Source: Dactylellina haptotyla (taxonomy: Eukaryota > Ascomycota > Orbiliomycetes > Orbiliales > Orbiliaceae). Taken from it: DNA of 64,000 nucleotides. Location of the stretch: positions 1 to 64,000 of the forward strand of contig CM062381.1 in assembly GCA_031310005.1 (NCBI GenBank), in the 5' to 3' direction. Below the pieces are notes generated by a model that saw only the letters and a program-made list of their open reading frames with translations, was not told the DNA's origin and ran no database searches. Shown one piece after another: positions 1 through 12,873 of the stretch. How positions within the stretch are numbered: the first letter of the stretch is position 1; every line of letters starts with the position of its first letter. The translations under genes and the position numbers were made by a program.

Positions 1-3000
1 CTAGACGACCAGCAAATTGACTACAAGGCAACTGATGCTGCAGCAAATCCATATAAGATCGGTCAGAAAACTAAGAAGAACTCCAAGAATTTCGAAAAGA
101 TCCCAATTCCAGAACCTAGAGCCCTTGATGAAAACGGGTTTATGACCATTAATACTGCAACATTTATCAACGGAACCGGCCAAGGAAGCTTCCAAGATTG
201 TCAAAACGCAGCCCCGAAGAAAGGCAGTGGCCTTAAACCACCCGGTGTATCTCCGTTGAAAGGACGTAAAAAGATTAAAAATGAGCCAATCGATGGAGAT
301 GATAGCGATAAGCCCAAAAATAAGAGAAAATCCCGAAAGGATGCACCTAATACCGACACCCAAGATGCTGAGGGCGAACCTCAGGACGACGCAATTGTTG
401 TGATCGGCCGCAAGAGAAAGTACCCTCCAGGCACAGAACCATACCTCAAAGAGGGGCCACGTGTGGAAGCCGTCAAGAAAGCGCTGAAATTAGGTTCCAT
501 CAAAGAATCACTCCCCGATGGCAAACCCTTAAACCCAGAAGACCTCCCTGAAGGATTCCAACCACTTTCCTCTATCGATGAGAGCTCTTGGACAATCGAA
601 ATGCTCGCAGAGAGAACGTTCATGGACCTTGTCGAGGGTAAACCTTACCAGATACCGCTCGCTACTGCGAGGTATAGAAGTACCAATGGGAAGAAGGGAA
701 GACCGAAAAAGAATCCAGAAGTGCCCACTCCGGAGCTTGTTCATTTGGGGCCGATCTTTCAGCCTGGTCCCGATGGTCCCGTACAAATGACTCCACCACC
801 AGAGCCTGACTCTGAGACTAAAAAACCAGCAAAGCGGCCATATAAGCGAAGAAAGGTAGATGCTACCCCGACAGAAGAAGTAGCAACAGCCCTCTCGACC
901 GGTAATACTCCTGAACAGTCAAATACGGTGGAGACTGTGCCAACTCTAACACCGGGTGAGAAGAGCTCGAAACCTCGCAAGTCACAACGGGCTACGGCAG
1001 GAAAGAAAAGGAACGACGCAAATGATGCAGGTGATAGTGATGCCTCTATCGCTCAGGCCGCTTCCAAACGCAAGTCTCGGGGTAAAGATACGCCAGTTAA
1101 AACGCCACCATCTAAGAAGACAAAGACTGGCACGCTAGTTGAGGCAACCCGGACTCCTACGATGCCTCCACCCGAAGAAATCATGGATGTCGACCTCCCT
1201 CTAGTAAACAGAACACAGAAAGAAATTCCACAAGCTATAGATCAGCAGGAAAGTGTCCACGAAACAGTTATTATCGACGGTAATCCTAGCCCAGCTTCGA
1301 TGGATATGAATTCACCAGAGGAATCCAGCATGAAGTTAGCTCAAAGTGACGATGCTTCATCTAAAGATGCTGGCATCACAGATAAACAGAATACCGATCA
1401 TAGTGAAGAACTTGAGAAATCTTTACCACCACCACAAAATGGAGGCCGAACCGAGTCAGACGCGATAATGATAGACACGGAGATTTCGATCCCTTCTGAA
1501 ATTAGCCAGCAGAACGCTAATAGACCACCTTCCATCCATATCATCGATCTCAAAAAGACTCCTATCGTTGCGAAGGAATTGGTAGTGGAAGAACAACCAG
1601 CACCAACACCGCCTGATACGCCCAAACCTCCAAAGCTCGAACCATACACAGACGGCAATGGCGTCCGGATGGAGCTTATGGCTGCGGAGGTTCGTAAGAA
1701 TAGGAGTATAGGTGGTGTTCTCAAAGCCAGTCGTCGTCGCTTACTCCTGGGTATGATGGCATCCGTTGATAGCGCAATCTCGATAAACGCCGGTTACCGT
1801 AGATTTGTCCAATACATCAAGGATCAGAAAGGGCAGACTTCCACTATGGACCGCAAGACATTCAACAGCATTATCGACGATACCAACATGGATGGTAAAA
1901 TACTCGTCATCGGTGTTTTCAAAGGCTCAAGAAGGATCGGAACTATCCTCGCCATGCCAGATATGACCTTCCAATGCGAAAAAGTGCAAGCCGCGAAACG
2001 GGTTATCGTAGATGAACTCGATAAACCATTCGCTTGGAAGCAAAATGTTTCAAAGGGTATCGCGGCGAAGACATCCAATATCCCCATCGAAAGAATCGAC
2101 TTTGAAAGATACTCGTACGCTGGCAAACCGATCGCATTTGGGAATAACAGTACTAGACGTCGGCTGGATGCTGAGAAAATGTCTACGCTCGCCCGTCTTC
2201 AGGCTATTACCGAGAACGAGAAGAAGGAAAAGGCCGCCTCCGGAAAACGAAGAGGGGGGAGACGAAGTGCGAAACACGATCCTCAACCTATTACCAGTCG
2301 AACACGCTCGAAAACCGTCACTGGATCGTCTCTAGTATCCGATGTATCTAGTGATGAAGCTATCGAAGTTCCTAGGGGAACACTTCACAGATGGCAGGCA
2401 GCACGTAGCTCGGCTGTTGAACCCGAAAATCTTGGATCTGAGTTATATGAGACGGATGAGGTTTATGCTGCCGCATCTGCCCTTCGAAATGAGCTAGAGT
2501 CAGGATTTGGGACACTACAGGATGATGGCTATCAATCCCTTCAGCCGAAGAAACGACAACAGGCTGGTGGTAGGGCTGGAAAGTCACGGGCTATGACGAC
2601 TAATGAACGAGAAATCAACCCCGATCTCTTACCACTTGTGAATGAGCCTAAGAAGCGAGGAAGGAAGCCCAAGCAGCCGAGCACGCCGAAGGAACCCAAG
2701 CCACCCAAGGAACGGAAGCTACGACCTGGTGAGTATCTGATATTTTTCCCCAACCGGACAAAATAACCAACTAACATGATGCGTTTTAGTCAAAGCACCA
2801 AGGGTAACTCGCCCCAAGGACGTGCCACGCATAAGAACAACCGTCGAAGAAGACGAAACACTCACCCTCGCGATCATCATTATCCGCACATTGTTTGGAG
2901 GCTATGTCCGCAGCATCAAATGGGATTTAGTCTCGACTGCACTTCCCAAATATGACAGATGGTCCATCCAAGCCCACTGGCCGCGCGTCCGCGCCAAAAT

Positions 3001-4330
3001 GAAGGATGAGATCCCGCAGTATCAAGCCGAATTCGAAGAGCAATACCTCCGTGCGTTCTATAAAGGCAAGCTACCCTTCTTCGACAAGAACCACGGCGTG
3101 GAATTCGATCTTACCCATCATGTGAACTGGTTACGGCCGCTGGTGAAGAATATAAGACCTGCTGTTGCTGAGCGGCGGATTTTGCCGGTTAAGCGGGAGC
3201 AGATCGATAACATTTACGAGATCACAGCAACGCCTATGGACTGGCGGAGAGATTTCTTTAACTATATGACCACCATGTCCTGGAAGGAGCATCAGTTGAT
3301 GAACCATGCGTGCAGTACTGTTGTTAAAATCGAGGAAGACGAGGAGAGCGGTGGCGTGATTCTTAGTAATGTGGGAGATAAACGACGGGCTGTGGAGCGG
3401 GCGAAGAACGCGTGGAGGAGCATTTTCATCACGGAGGATGAGAAGTACAATGAACGCAAGGCGCAGGAGTTGATGAAGGCTTATACTCCCGCGGCGAGTA
3501 CTGCAGCGTTGGCGGAGTTGCATCGGGTTGATAGATTTATCATCAGGAGTAAGAAGGGGGGTAGATTTGGAACCGCGAGCGCACAGGCGAGGATACTGCA
3601 GCCGTGGAGGACGGCGTTTTCGACAGAGATGTTCGAGGAGGCGAAGGGATTCCACGAGAGAGTTGTTGAGGGTTTCGTGCAGGGTGGGAATGAGGTCAAG
3701 TTGGTGGCTACGGGGTTGAATACAGGAATTATGGCGTGGATTGTTGACCGGTTGGTTAGAGGCGAGGTATGTTGGATTCTTTTTCTTTTTATTTATAATC
3801 CTTCTCAATATGCACAAGACATAGGAAGGAGTTTATGGCTGACATTTTGCGGTGGTGGCGAAAAGATTCACATGTATACGAAGGATTTCAAGAACTCGAG
3901 TCGTGGATTGGCGAACAGTCTTGTTACTCGCGCGATCAATCCGGTACTTTTCCATTTCGACATATTCGTCGCGAGCGCGCACGATCATGATATCGTGATA
4001 CCTCGGCCGGCACTAGATCCAGCGAATATACTTGAAAATGTGCCACAGGGCTCGATGAAAGAAGTGGCTTTCTCGCCGTTCATCTGGCAGAACATGCATG
4101 ATGAGGTTATTGGGTATATGTGGGAGAGGGTTGTGAGGTGTGTGTTGGCTGTTGTGGTTGCGAAACCTGGTGTGACTACAAGGGGAGTTGTGAAGGCCTT
4201 GCAGGGGGTGGTTAGTGAGAGGGATGTGATCAATGTGGTCAGATGGTTGGTACACCGTGGTGGAATTATGGAGAGAGAGGAGAGGTATTGGGGTGGACGA
4301 GAATATTTGTGGTGTGGTGTGAGTGTTTAA
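1..4330 (+). CDS. tfc3: TFIIIC B-block-binding subunit (TFC3/tau138-like), 5' partial
   Basis: Probable largest subunit of TFIIIC, which binds the B-block of tRNA genes for RNA polymerase III in the nucleus. The frame is open from base 1, so the start lies outside the window. Introns are inferred at 2729-2789 (branch CTAAC) and 3767-3865 (99 bases, phase 0, branch CTGAC). The visible part begins with a long, basic, low-complexity region containing AT-hook-like GRPKK and KKRGRKPK motifs. It ends in a conserved block that starts near 2822, with a TLFGGYVRSIKWDLVS-type segment resembling the extended winged-helix region of fungal tau138. The C-terminal part after the second intron (ending GGREYLWCGVSV) looks like another winged helix. 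The family call rests on recalled similarity; the coding call is secure. The second intron could be retained, since it contains no in-frame stop. Confidence 0.72.
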
Positions 4331-5066
4331 TGCTGGCAGAGAGACGATTTTACTTTCAGCTTTTACTTTTCGGTTTATCAATGTGATGGATGGCGTTATA
4401 TGGGCCTTGTAGAATAGAAAAGATGGAACTGCATGTTAGTGGCGTTAAGGTCTGCTTGTTGGGGTATTATTTTTGTTTCTGTTCTACCACTCCGGGCACA
4501 AAGGTTCGAATTTTCGAATCTAAAATTAATTATAGAATAAAGTTACACAAACTTTGATATTTTCTGGATGTCTGGAGCAAATTTTCTGTGAAATTTCAAA
4601 GAATATATTTTTGGTTGATAGTCGCACGTCTGAATCGGTGGCGGTTCAAATATATCTATCAATTAGAATCTTCTAAATAGGAGCTAATTAAAAGTGTCCT
4701 AAATGATATCGATACGAGAAGGCCAGCGAGTCTCGAATAAGGAAACGAGTCTCAATGCAGGAACCAACAGATGGAAAGCATTGGCACCAGTAGCAGGTCT
4801 CCGATAAGAAACTCACAGGGCATCGGTACCTATTTTGGTACCAACAGATGTTTTGACCGCCGGGGCTAAATAATCTCGCTGAAACCAAACCTATCACATA
4901 TAACCAATGCAGACAACCATTTATCTCTTCTAGCGCCGAAAGTCATTGATTTCAGAGATATTCTTGCGGGCTTAGACTTCTTGAGCCATCTAATAGACTT
5001 CTTGATTTCAATTAAACATACTCGCACGACAAGATGATAATTTAAAGTGACGGACATTATCACAAG
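4331..5066. other. intergenic stretch
   Basis: AT-rich between the TFC3-like gene and the next coding region. A short GGTTCGAATTTTCGAA motif near 4505 resembles a B-box but has no matching A-box or cloverleaf. I see no gene here. Confidence 0.6.
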
Positions 5067-6140
5067 TTGAAATCTCGCACAGGCTTCATGCCCCGTATTA
5101 ATCACTATAGCGGCGGCCACTTTTGGCTACAGTGTTTTCACATATTAGTACTCACGACACAACTCGTCATATCACAGGACCCGCCGCGCATCGACAACCA
5201 AGATGATCTAACAGTCAGCTGGATGGGCCGCATGATCGCTATCGAATTCAATCGAGATAACCTCGACGTTACCATCCCTAAAAAGCAGAGGACCGACAAG
5301 CCTGAGATAAAAAACGGCTACTGTCTCATAGATGGCTCCGCAGGCGATAGCGGGCTCCACCAGCCCATCGGAACGATTCCGTTACAGAATGATCCCAATT
5401 TACAAGATTTCAACCTCAACTACGACCCGGGACGGTGGAGCAGGGAACTTAACTGCCAGGGAGACTTCAGTGCCACTCAGTGGATGTTTATAGGGGTCAG
5501 AGGCCAAAAGGCGGATCTGGTCAACGGCCAACCCTACGGATGGGCGTTGCACGACTATGCGATCGGACAGATTATGAACGTCAAGACGGAGCGGTGTCTG
5601 GCGATTATTCGCAAGGATGAGGAGCACACGGACGGGAACATTGAGACGGTTGAACACGCTATGCAGTCCGAAATCTGCGATACTATAGGGGAGGACGATA
5701 GACAGATGTGGATTATTTATTTCCAGGAACGCACTGCGGGCATTGAGCAACCTTTCGCGCCGTTAGTACCCGCGGTATACGCCGGGGCGTGCTGGGGACC
5801 CAATGTTGTTGCTAAGGAGAACGGGAGGAATGTAACGTTCGTGCAACCGGTTCCTGGGGCTGTTTACGTCGAATATACGACACCGGAGCATCTGAGACGG
5901 GTGGATACGCGATACGTGGCCATGTCGACGTTTGACGTGGACGATAGGGGTGGGATATCGCCGGTGGCGAGGTGTACGGGGCAGAAATGGTTTTTTGATC
6001 CACCGTTTAGAGTCGATAATACGAAGTTTACGCAGCCGCCACCGGAGCCTCCTGCGCCGACGAGAGACCCGGGGACCGCTGGGGAGAAGAAATGTTTGGA
6101 TCACATTTGTCCGCCGGAGGAGACGCCCGCGGCGCGATAG
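5067..6140 (+). CDS. predicted secreted protein of unknown function
   Basis: Intronless reading frame of 357 residues. The N-terminus holds a hydrophobic stretch (FWLQCFHILVLTTQLVIS) followed by a polar mature region, consistent with a signal peptide. The first ATG gives a rather long leader; the in-frame ATG eight codons later (5088) gives a more usual one. The mature part has several cysteines and a proline-rich tail (PPPEPPAPTRDP) near the C-terminus. I recognise no family. Codon-like composition, length and absence of internal stops support a real gene. It could equally be membrane-anchored if the leader is not cleaved. Confidence 0.7.
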   Translation: MKSRTGFMPRINHYSGGHFWLQCFHILVLTTQLVISQDPPRIDNQDDLTVSWMGRMIAIEFNRDNLDVTIPKKQRTDKPEIKNGYCLIDGSAGDSGLHQPIGTIPLQNDPNLQDFNLNYDPGRWSRELNCQGDFSATQWMFIGVRGQKADLVNGQPYGWALHDYAIGQIMNVKTERCLAIIRKDEEHTDGNIETVEHAMQSEICDTIGEDDRQMWIIYFQERTAGIEQPFAPLVPAVYAGACWGPNVVAKENGRNVTFVQPVPGAVYVEYTTPEHLRRVDTRYVAMSTFDVDDRGGISPVARCTGQKWFFDPPFRVDNTKFTQPPPEPPAPTRDPGTAGEKKCLDHICPPEETPAAR

Positions 6141-7233
6141 AGTTCTCATAAAACCAAATATTTTACTTCAGGGGGGCTGTAGATGTTTGTATATTTATAT
6201 ATGCCATGTTTATTTGCATCGTCAGCAGTAGGTCAGATGATACTATTTGGTGGTTCAGTTTAATTTTATAACCTGCTAGCCAGGACATTTTAGAGAACGA
6301 AACGATACGAATGCGTTGAGAGTGTGTTATTTCTTCTGGGAGGCCGCCTGCTCGCATCGAGTGCATAAAAACGCCTCCTAGGTTATACCCAATTCATGTG
6401 ATTCAGTAGTGCCTGACAGAGTTCCGTTTGCATATCTGGCCTTCGTATTTCATCTATGCTATATATAGTGAGGTTTTGTTGGGTCCACCGAATATCTGGA
6501 GAAGCAGCATCGTTTCCGGCCTACTAGATAATATACCTTCGAGTGACGCCAAATTACTTGACTATATTACATGTCATAGAACAAGATTGGGATATAATTC
6601 AGGACGAGATCGTACCTGCGGGAACGGAGTGCCTGGTTCCAAGGACGGACGAGCACGAGACTTCCAGGCGCCGGGACGAGGGACGCTGTGTTCCGCAGTG
6701 TGGGGGCCGGCGGGTGGACGGAACAGGACAGTACAGCCTGTCCGGTATTCCTGTAGCTGTCTTTATTCTTGGTATATCTAAGTAGCTGCCGGTGCTTGGA
6801 AATCAACCGTCCCGCGATCCAGTTGCGTACACGTACATTTACATACGATAATACATACGATAATAACACACGCCTCGACTTCGATACCATTGGCATCCGT
6901 CCCGCGGCGTTTATTGGCTGTTTTGCAGTGGCAATTGACAGAGTGTCGACAGTGTTGCCGCCGCCGCTCCCACAACACGCCCTCAGACACCAGCGGCAGA
7001 TCCTCTCGAGGCCTCATCAGCATCCCAACGACACCAACCTTCGCCCTCGCAGACAGACCCTCTCGCCGGCCATCTTCAGCGTGCTCCTGATATATTATTC
7101 CGGCATCGGAACACCCAGCTAGGATCCCACGACGGGGTACGGACCAACGCCCGTTTATCAGCTCTTCGGCCTCTTTCGACCGCTCCAACAAGCTCATCAG
7201 CCTTATCCGTCCGAACTATCGTTGTTGCCTGCC
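6141..7233. other. intergenic stretch and leader of the UBE2J-type gene
   Basis: Contains several short overlapping frames on both strands but none with a recognisable domain, signal peptide or supporting splice pattern. The last few hundred bases are pyrimidine- and CCG-rich and probably form the promoter and 5' leader of the ubiquitin-conjugating enzyme gene. Confidence 0.5.
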
Positions 7234-8409
7234 ATGTCTGGCCACCGAAGAACCTCCTCCCTGCAATACAACAAAGGCTCCCCCGGCGTCCGACGAATAC
7301 GTGCGTAGCCCTCCGCTCTTTCTCCCCTCATGTCCTCCCCACCTAGATCTTTGCCAAAGCTAACCTGAGAAATTTTATGTCCAAAAACAACAGTGAAGGA
7401 AGCTCAGGAAATCGCCAACTCGCCCTCGCGCGACTTCACCGCCTATCCTCTCGAACATGACCTCTTCGAATGGCATTTCACCCTCCGCGGCCCGCCCGCC
7501 CCCTCACCGTACGCCGGTGGATTCTACCACGGCCGCATCATATTATCGCCCAACTACCCTATGCGACCTCCCATGTTTCGTTTTCTAACGGACTCTGGCC
7601 GTTTTGAGGTAAACAGGGACATCTGTCTCAGCATCAGCGGGTTTCACGAAGAGACCTGGCAGCCGAGCTGGAGCATTCGATTAGCGTTGAGTATGCACCC
7701 ACTCCACCTCTCCCCTCCACAAATGATTTACCCGGATGACTAATTGGCTCTTCTATGGTTTTCATCAGTTGCTCTTCGGGCCTTCATGGATAGCGAGCCG
7801 GAAGGTCAAGTCGGTGGCCTTGAATGCCGAGACGATACCCGACGACTCCTCGCCACCAAGTCATGCGATTACAAGTGTCCCGAATGCGGCGGTGGCGGGG
7901 AGGAAGAAGCGATGAAAGTCGAAGAGAACGCTTCGGATTCCGCTAAGGCCGAAGATGAGGTCCCTCCCGAGCTTCGATTCGGGTATAAAGACCAGATGAA
8001 GCCTAAGAAGGAGGAAGAGGGCGCGGAAACTGGCAATGCTGTCAAAACACCAGCGGATGCACCGACTTCACCACTAACGGAACCCCAGACCTCGCCGCCG
8101 CCACCTCAGGTCGTAACACCGCCGAATCCTACACCGGTGCAGCCTACCCCGACACGCCAGGAAGACCAGCAAGAGCCGGCAATGTTTATCCCTTTCGGGC
8201 CGGGACAACACCAGCACCAGAACCAGCAACAACAGGTGGCGGGTGGGCCTGCGGGTATTCCTACACCTGGAGTTGCCGGGGCGGTGCAGGGAGCTGCGCC
8301 GAGAGGACTTGTAAATGCGAGTAACCAAGATCGAGCGAGTGGTTACATCGACCTTGCGATTGGCGTGCTGGTTAGCATTCTTATTGCGCTAGTTTTACGT
8401 AAGATGTAG
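7234..8409 (+). CDS. UBE2J-type ER membrane ubiquitin-conjugating enzyme (E2)
   Basis: E2 enzyme of the Ubc6/UBE2J class, which acts in ER-associated degradation with its active site facing the cytosol. Exons are 7234-7300, 7394-7690 and 7769-8409 (introns of 93 and 78 bases, frame-consistent), giving 334 residues. The catalytic cysteine is Cys100 in NRDICLSISGFHEETWQPSW, the UBE2J signature that replaces the usual HPN/C arrangement. LSPNYPMRPPMFRFLT precedes it and LIALRAFM follows. A long proline/glutamine-rich linker leads to a C-terminal tail anchor (IDLAIGVLVSILIALVLRKM). The signature resembles UBE2J1 more than yeast Ubc6; orthology between the two subgroups is not settled here. Confidence 0.93.
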
Positions 8410-8999
8410 ATATACGAAGCATTGCTTAACTTAGAGCTTTTGTTTCCATTTGCTTTGCTTGTTGAAAGTCTTATCTTATTTTTATGTTTCGGGTTGCGTC
8501 TTTCAGTTTCGGAATACGGCTGTAAGAATAGCAACTAGATAGCACAGAGTGCATTCGTGTTTTTTTTTTTCTTTAGCGGGGGGTATGATAGGGTGGATGG
8601 GCTGGGATCTTGGTTCGTTCTTTTTGTATGTTTATCATCGGTCCAAGCTAGATCGACGATTACAGTGGAGTTTTGGAGTTTTAATGATTTCGATTTTTGA
8701 CGGATCGCTATACAGTCCTTTAGGTAGACTATGAACTATGAAAACATCTCCATTGAACGACCCAATTAACAAAATCTCGATTATCAAAACAGTGAGCCGT
8801 CACTCTATAGGACAGTCACGCTATACTGGTATTGCCAAAAATCCGCTCTCCAAAGGCTAGAATAGAAAGAAGAAGCAAAAGGAAAACCAAGACCCAAGAT
8901 GCGCCTCGAAGCTGTGTCGCCGTCGGTATATATAAAAGTACAACCAAATATATGTCAAATCATCTCCAATGATTAGCAATTAGCATTATCCTATCATCA
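8410..8999. other. convergent intergenic region
   Basis: Lies between the 3' ends of two convergent genes. Holds poly-T and AT-rich stretches suited to 3' processing on both strands. No gene is seen. Confidence 0.6.
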
Positions 9000-10768
9000 T
9001 CACCACCCTTCACTCCAGTTATCGACCTCCTTCCGGTTTAAGGAATTCACCGTAGACACTTTTGGCCCATTGCTCTTGGAGCTCTCTCCGTTCTTCCGCT
9101 TTGCATCGAATTCGGCTTCATCCGAGCTAGTGTCATAGTTATCCGAGTCCTCGTCGCTCAATTCATCTCTACTCATCACGACACGCTTATTCTTCTTAAG
9201 ATCCTGCATCCTCGTCGTGACTTCCTTATTCGCCAACGCAACTTTCGGGGAGTACCGCGACCCACCGAGGCCATGGCTGAACTCCTCTTCTCTCGCACCC
9301 AGGATTCTCGCCGCCTTGCTCGATCCCATATCCGCGGGACTCGGCTGTCCCGTAACTGCCTGTCGGGTCCACGCGGGATAAGCGCCATTAGCACCAGATC
9401 CCGCATGTCCGTTTCCAGGAACCGCCGCCTCCTCGATATCGTCACCACCCCACCCGGCGCGTCTCATCCGTTCTTGCTCAGCGGCATTCTCCCTCCTCCG
9501 CCTCTCCTGCATGTCACGCTGCGCGTCCTTCCATTTCTGACTGGTCTCCCAGTTCCACCCGTCACCGATGGAATTCCTGACGGGCAAAAACCACAACAAC
9601 GCCTGCGGTCCAAAAACGTGCATAAAGTTCTTCTTCCAGCCCAGATCGAACGCGTTTGGCATCTGACTCGATGTGACTTCCACTAAGAACTCATTATAGC
9701 GATCTCGCTCGCGCATCTCCAGCGCCTGCGGGCCCATAACCCCGTCCCCGCTACCTCCGCCACCGAGTAAATTCGCGCCCCAGGGAACACTCCGCTTCTT
9801 CAAGGGCGACAGATACCTAGTCTTCTCCATGCTCTCGATTGTTGTCTCGCCTTTGAATACCAGGTAGAAATGGTATCCGGAGAACCCGGACACCACGATC
9901 CCGACAACGCCGCTGATGACGGCGAGCATGACCCAGTTGACGGGCATGTAGGTATCGATGTAGGCGTCGCCCTTGAAAATGGCTTCCCAGAGCCACAGAC
10001 TGGAGACGGTGCAGCAGTAGAGGCAGAAGACGGCGAGGTAGAAGGTGAAGAGCACGAAGGGCTTATAGTTGTATATGCCGAGGCAGTTTGCGAGCCAGGG
10101 GCAGTGGTGGTCCATCTTGAGGACGCAGGTGTTGCAGGTGGAGCAGTGGTGGGTGCGGTCGGGTTTGCGGCATTGGCATTTCTTGCAGAAGCGCTCTTCA
10201 CCGGAGGCCTTGACGGTGACGGAGGGGAGGGAGGTAGTGGGGAGCTGGGAGTATTTCGATTTCTACATGATTGTGAATTTCGGTTAGCTATGATTGAAAC
10301 GTAGATTATGGGGAGAGATATGCAGGCGAGAGATTTGATTATGGCGTTTTTGCTTCTTATGAATCAGATTGTAAAAGATTGAGGGGAGATTGGAGGGGTC
10401 AGATGCGATAAATAACGTACGGTTTCTAGCGGGGTGCCAGGACTGGAGAAGGTAGCGATGGTATAGCTCAGATTGAGCATGAAGTAGAGGAGTATGCCGA
10501 TGTATGCCATCAGATGGCCGCTGGGCCCTCCGATAGCTGTCCATGAGATGCTCCACGCCTCGACCCAGACCGCCCACGTTGTCGCGCCGTAGACTATAAC
10601 TAGCGGGAAGTAGGTGAGGCAGCTGCAGAAGATGTTGTCGAGACGGCGGAGGAGACGCGAGCGACGAGGCTTGCCGCTGCTGCCGCCGGAGGGTCGAGAG
10701 CGGGAGGAATCATTCGAGCTGGAGGAGGAAGGGCGGGAGTTAGAGACGGGCTGGTAAGATTGCGGCAT
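9000..10768 (-). CDS. pfa3: DHHC palmitoyltransferase Pfa3
   Basis: Protein S-acyltransferase; Pfa3 in yeast sits on the vacuole and palmitoylates Vac8. Exons are 10768-10421 and 10262-9000, with a 158-base phase-0 intron (GTACGT donor, CTAAC branch), giving 536 residues. Two N-terminal membrane segments follow a serine-rich start. The cysteine-rich domain (FCKKCQCRKPDRTHHCSTCNTCVLK) carries the active DHHC at residues 167-170, followed by PWLANCLGIYNYKPF and two further membrane segments. The C-terminal tail is long, charged and probably cytosolic. Length and layout match fungal Pfa3; assignment among DHHC paralogues is by resemblance. Confidence 0.92.
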
Positions 10769-12873
10769 GGTTGATTGCTGAAGTCCGGGCTGGCGGGTTG
10801 AGGGCGCCGGACGAGCAAGGAGCCTTTTGAGGCTGTCGAGAGATTTTGGGGAGCGAGGAAGGCGGATGTGTTGGAGGTGAGGTTGGAAGCCCGGCGACCT
10901 GGTCGTGTGCGGTGGAGCAGATGAAGAGCAATATGATTAAAATCTGATCAGGACGACGATGGTGAGACCGCCATTCCCATTCGCTCCGGCGAGACGCGGC
11001 GAGAGGGGCAGAGAGGGCGAGGGCGAGGGCGAGATTGCGATCGATCCGAGATGCGTCTATGCAAGGTACGTAATATGCATTCTCTATCAATCTCTACACA
11101 GGAGGGCGGGCAGGACTGATATTAGTCGAAGATGCAGGTGTCTGTCTGTCTCTCTCTCCTTTTTCTCCCTGCGATGTGCTGATTAGCTATAGCACCACCG
11201 CTAAGGTCACCGCTATTGCATTACTAACTGCTGGTATTAGCATGTTATCAATGCCGGCTGTGGGCGGGAGAGCACACGCTGCGACGCCTGCCAGCTTCCC
11301 ATTTCCTGCTGCTGTCCGTGTCCGAGTCCCTGAACGAAGGAAAAACGCCACAGCAGAAGAGCTAGCCTGTTCTCAAATGCTCGTTTCCGCAGTTTGCACC
11401 AGCTTGCGGTTTTGGGTTCGGTTTCGGGATGACAAGCGAGTTCCTCGTTGCAGAGGCAAAAGGGGATAATCTCAGGCACCGTGAACGTTGGCGGGCATTC
11501 CAAATAGCGAGACGGCTGCTCCCTCGACGTGACGACGATGATGCGAGCATCTGCTAAGAGAGCGTTCGATCAATAGCTTCCTCGCGGCTATCCCCCCAGC
11601 TCGAGCTCGAAGCGCGGCTCCAATCACGACCGCTCCTGCTACTTACTACTTTATTATTGCTATTGCTATGGCGAGACGGTGCCATGGTCTCTTGTTGGGT
11701 GCGGATTCGGTCCAAGGGCTTGGCGTAGGGGGCAGTTCATCCAAAGGACCCATTTGGACCCATTCGGACCCTCCACAGGAACAAACACCCGCCGCTGGGA
11801 GAGACAAGAGGACGAGATGACGTTGGCTGGAGCTGGGTTGGCCCGTCAAAGTGCACATCACTGCCCTGCCCAGCGCTGAAAAATGTGCAAATTTAGAAAC
11901 CGTACTGGCCAGCCTTGCCCGCCAGCCATCCAGCCAGCCAGTCCAGCCAGTCCAGGTAGCTCCCAAGACATCACCCAAAGGCCCGTCGACGGACAGGACC
12001 AGTTTCCCTGCTGGGAAGCGAGTGAGTGAGAGGACCGGGTGAGACTCGTAGGAGGAGGGTGTGATTTTTGCAGCGTGTCTCTAATATTAGGAAGACCTGC
12101 GCTTTCTTCATCGTTACATCAAAAACCTGGTGGCCACGACGATATCGGATCTGGACGAAGCCTTATAAGGTCGGATGGGCACTACCAGGACCGGACATTT
12201 GCATTCTTCGGCATAATATTCTTATTATCATTCTTTCGCATCTCGAATTCCACGACCTGCTGAAGAAGAAAAAGGATTTTAACTCCCCGGCCGAATTTGA
12301 GGCTAGAGAAAGCCAACCTGAAACACCACTGCAGCTGGCGCGGTTTCCCTCTCTGGCTGCTCTCCACGACTTCAAACTCCCCGCAGCCGATAAATTAATA
12401 TTGCGAGCTCCAATTGCTTCCATAATACTCCGCGGCCCAACGATACTCCTAACCACCAGGGCCGACAAGAAGGAACAATATTTCACTTATCTTTCTAGCG
12501 AGAAACTTTGTTCCACCAGGTGCATTCACTCATTCATTCATTCATTCTTCATCTCTCTCTCTCCTCGCTCGCCTGTTTGTCAGTTGTTCAGCCACGCTTG
12601 GACTGGCCCTCCTGACTTTTAATAGCCCACGGGAACCACGCATACCCGTCCGGTTCTCCTAGTCCAACCTCGACTACCACTCCCTTTTCCTTCCCTTTTA
12701 ACCTCGCGACAAGGTCACATCACATCAAAGCAGACAAGACATACAGCCAGACCGCAGGACTTTGGGACGAATCCAGTGGGCGGTGGAGCAGATTCGAGGG
12801 CGAAACCAAACGTCCAACAGCAGCAGTTTCCAACTAAAATTGCTGTTGCAGGTGACCCGACGAACCACAAGCC
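10769..12873. other. long divergent promoter region
   Basis: About 2.1 kb between the divergent pfa3 and rhomboid genes. It contains purine/pyrimidine tracts, a CCAG-rich tandem stretch near 11920-11955 (CCAGCCAGCCAGTCCAGCC), a CATT tandem repeat near 12525-12546 and several CT-rich runs. Short frames on both strands lack domains. It most likely holds two promoters and a long rhomboid leader. Confidence 0.55.

Noticed and set aside
4500-4535. GGTTCGAATTTTCGAA resembling a tRNA B-box
   Set aside because: No A-box at the right distance and no acceptor, D or anticodon stem can be folded.
12068-12622. 184-codon frame upstream of the rhomboid gene
   Set aside because: Low-complexity, lies in the promoter/leader, overlaps a 107-codon antisense frame, and no domain is seen.
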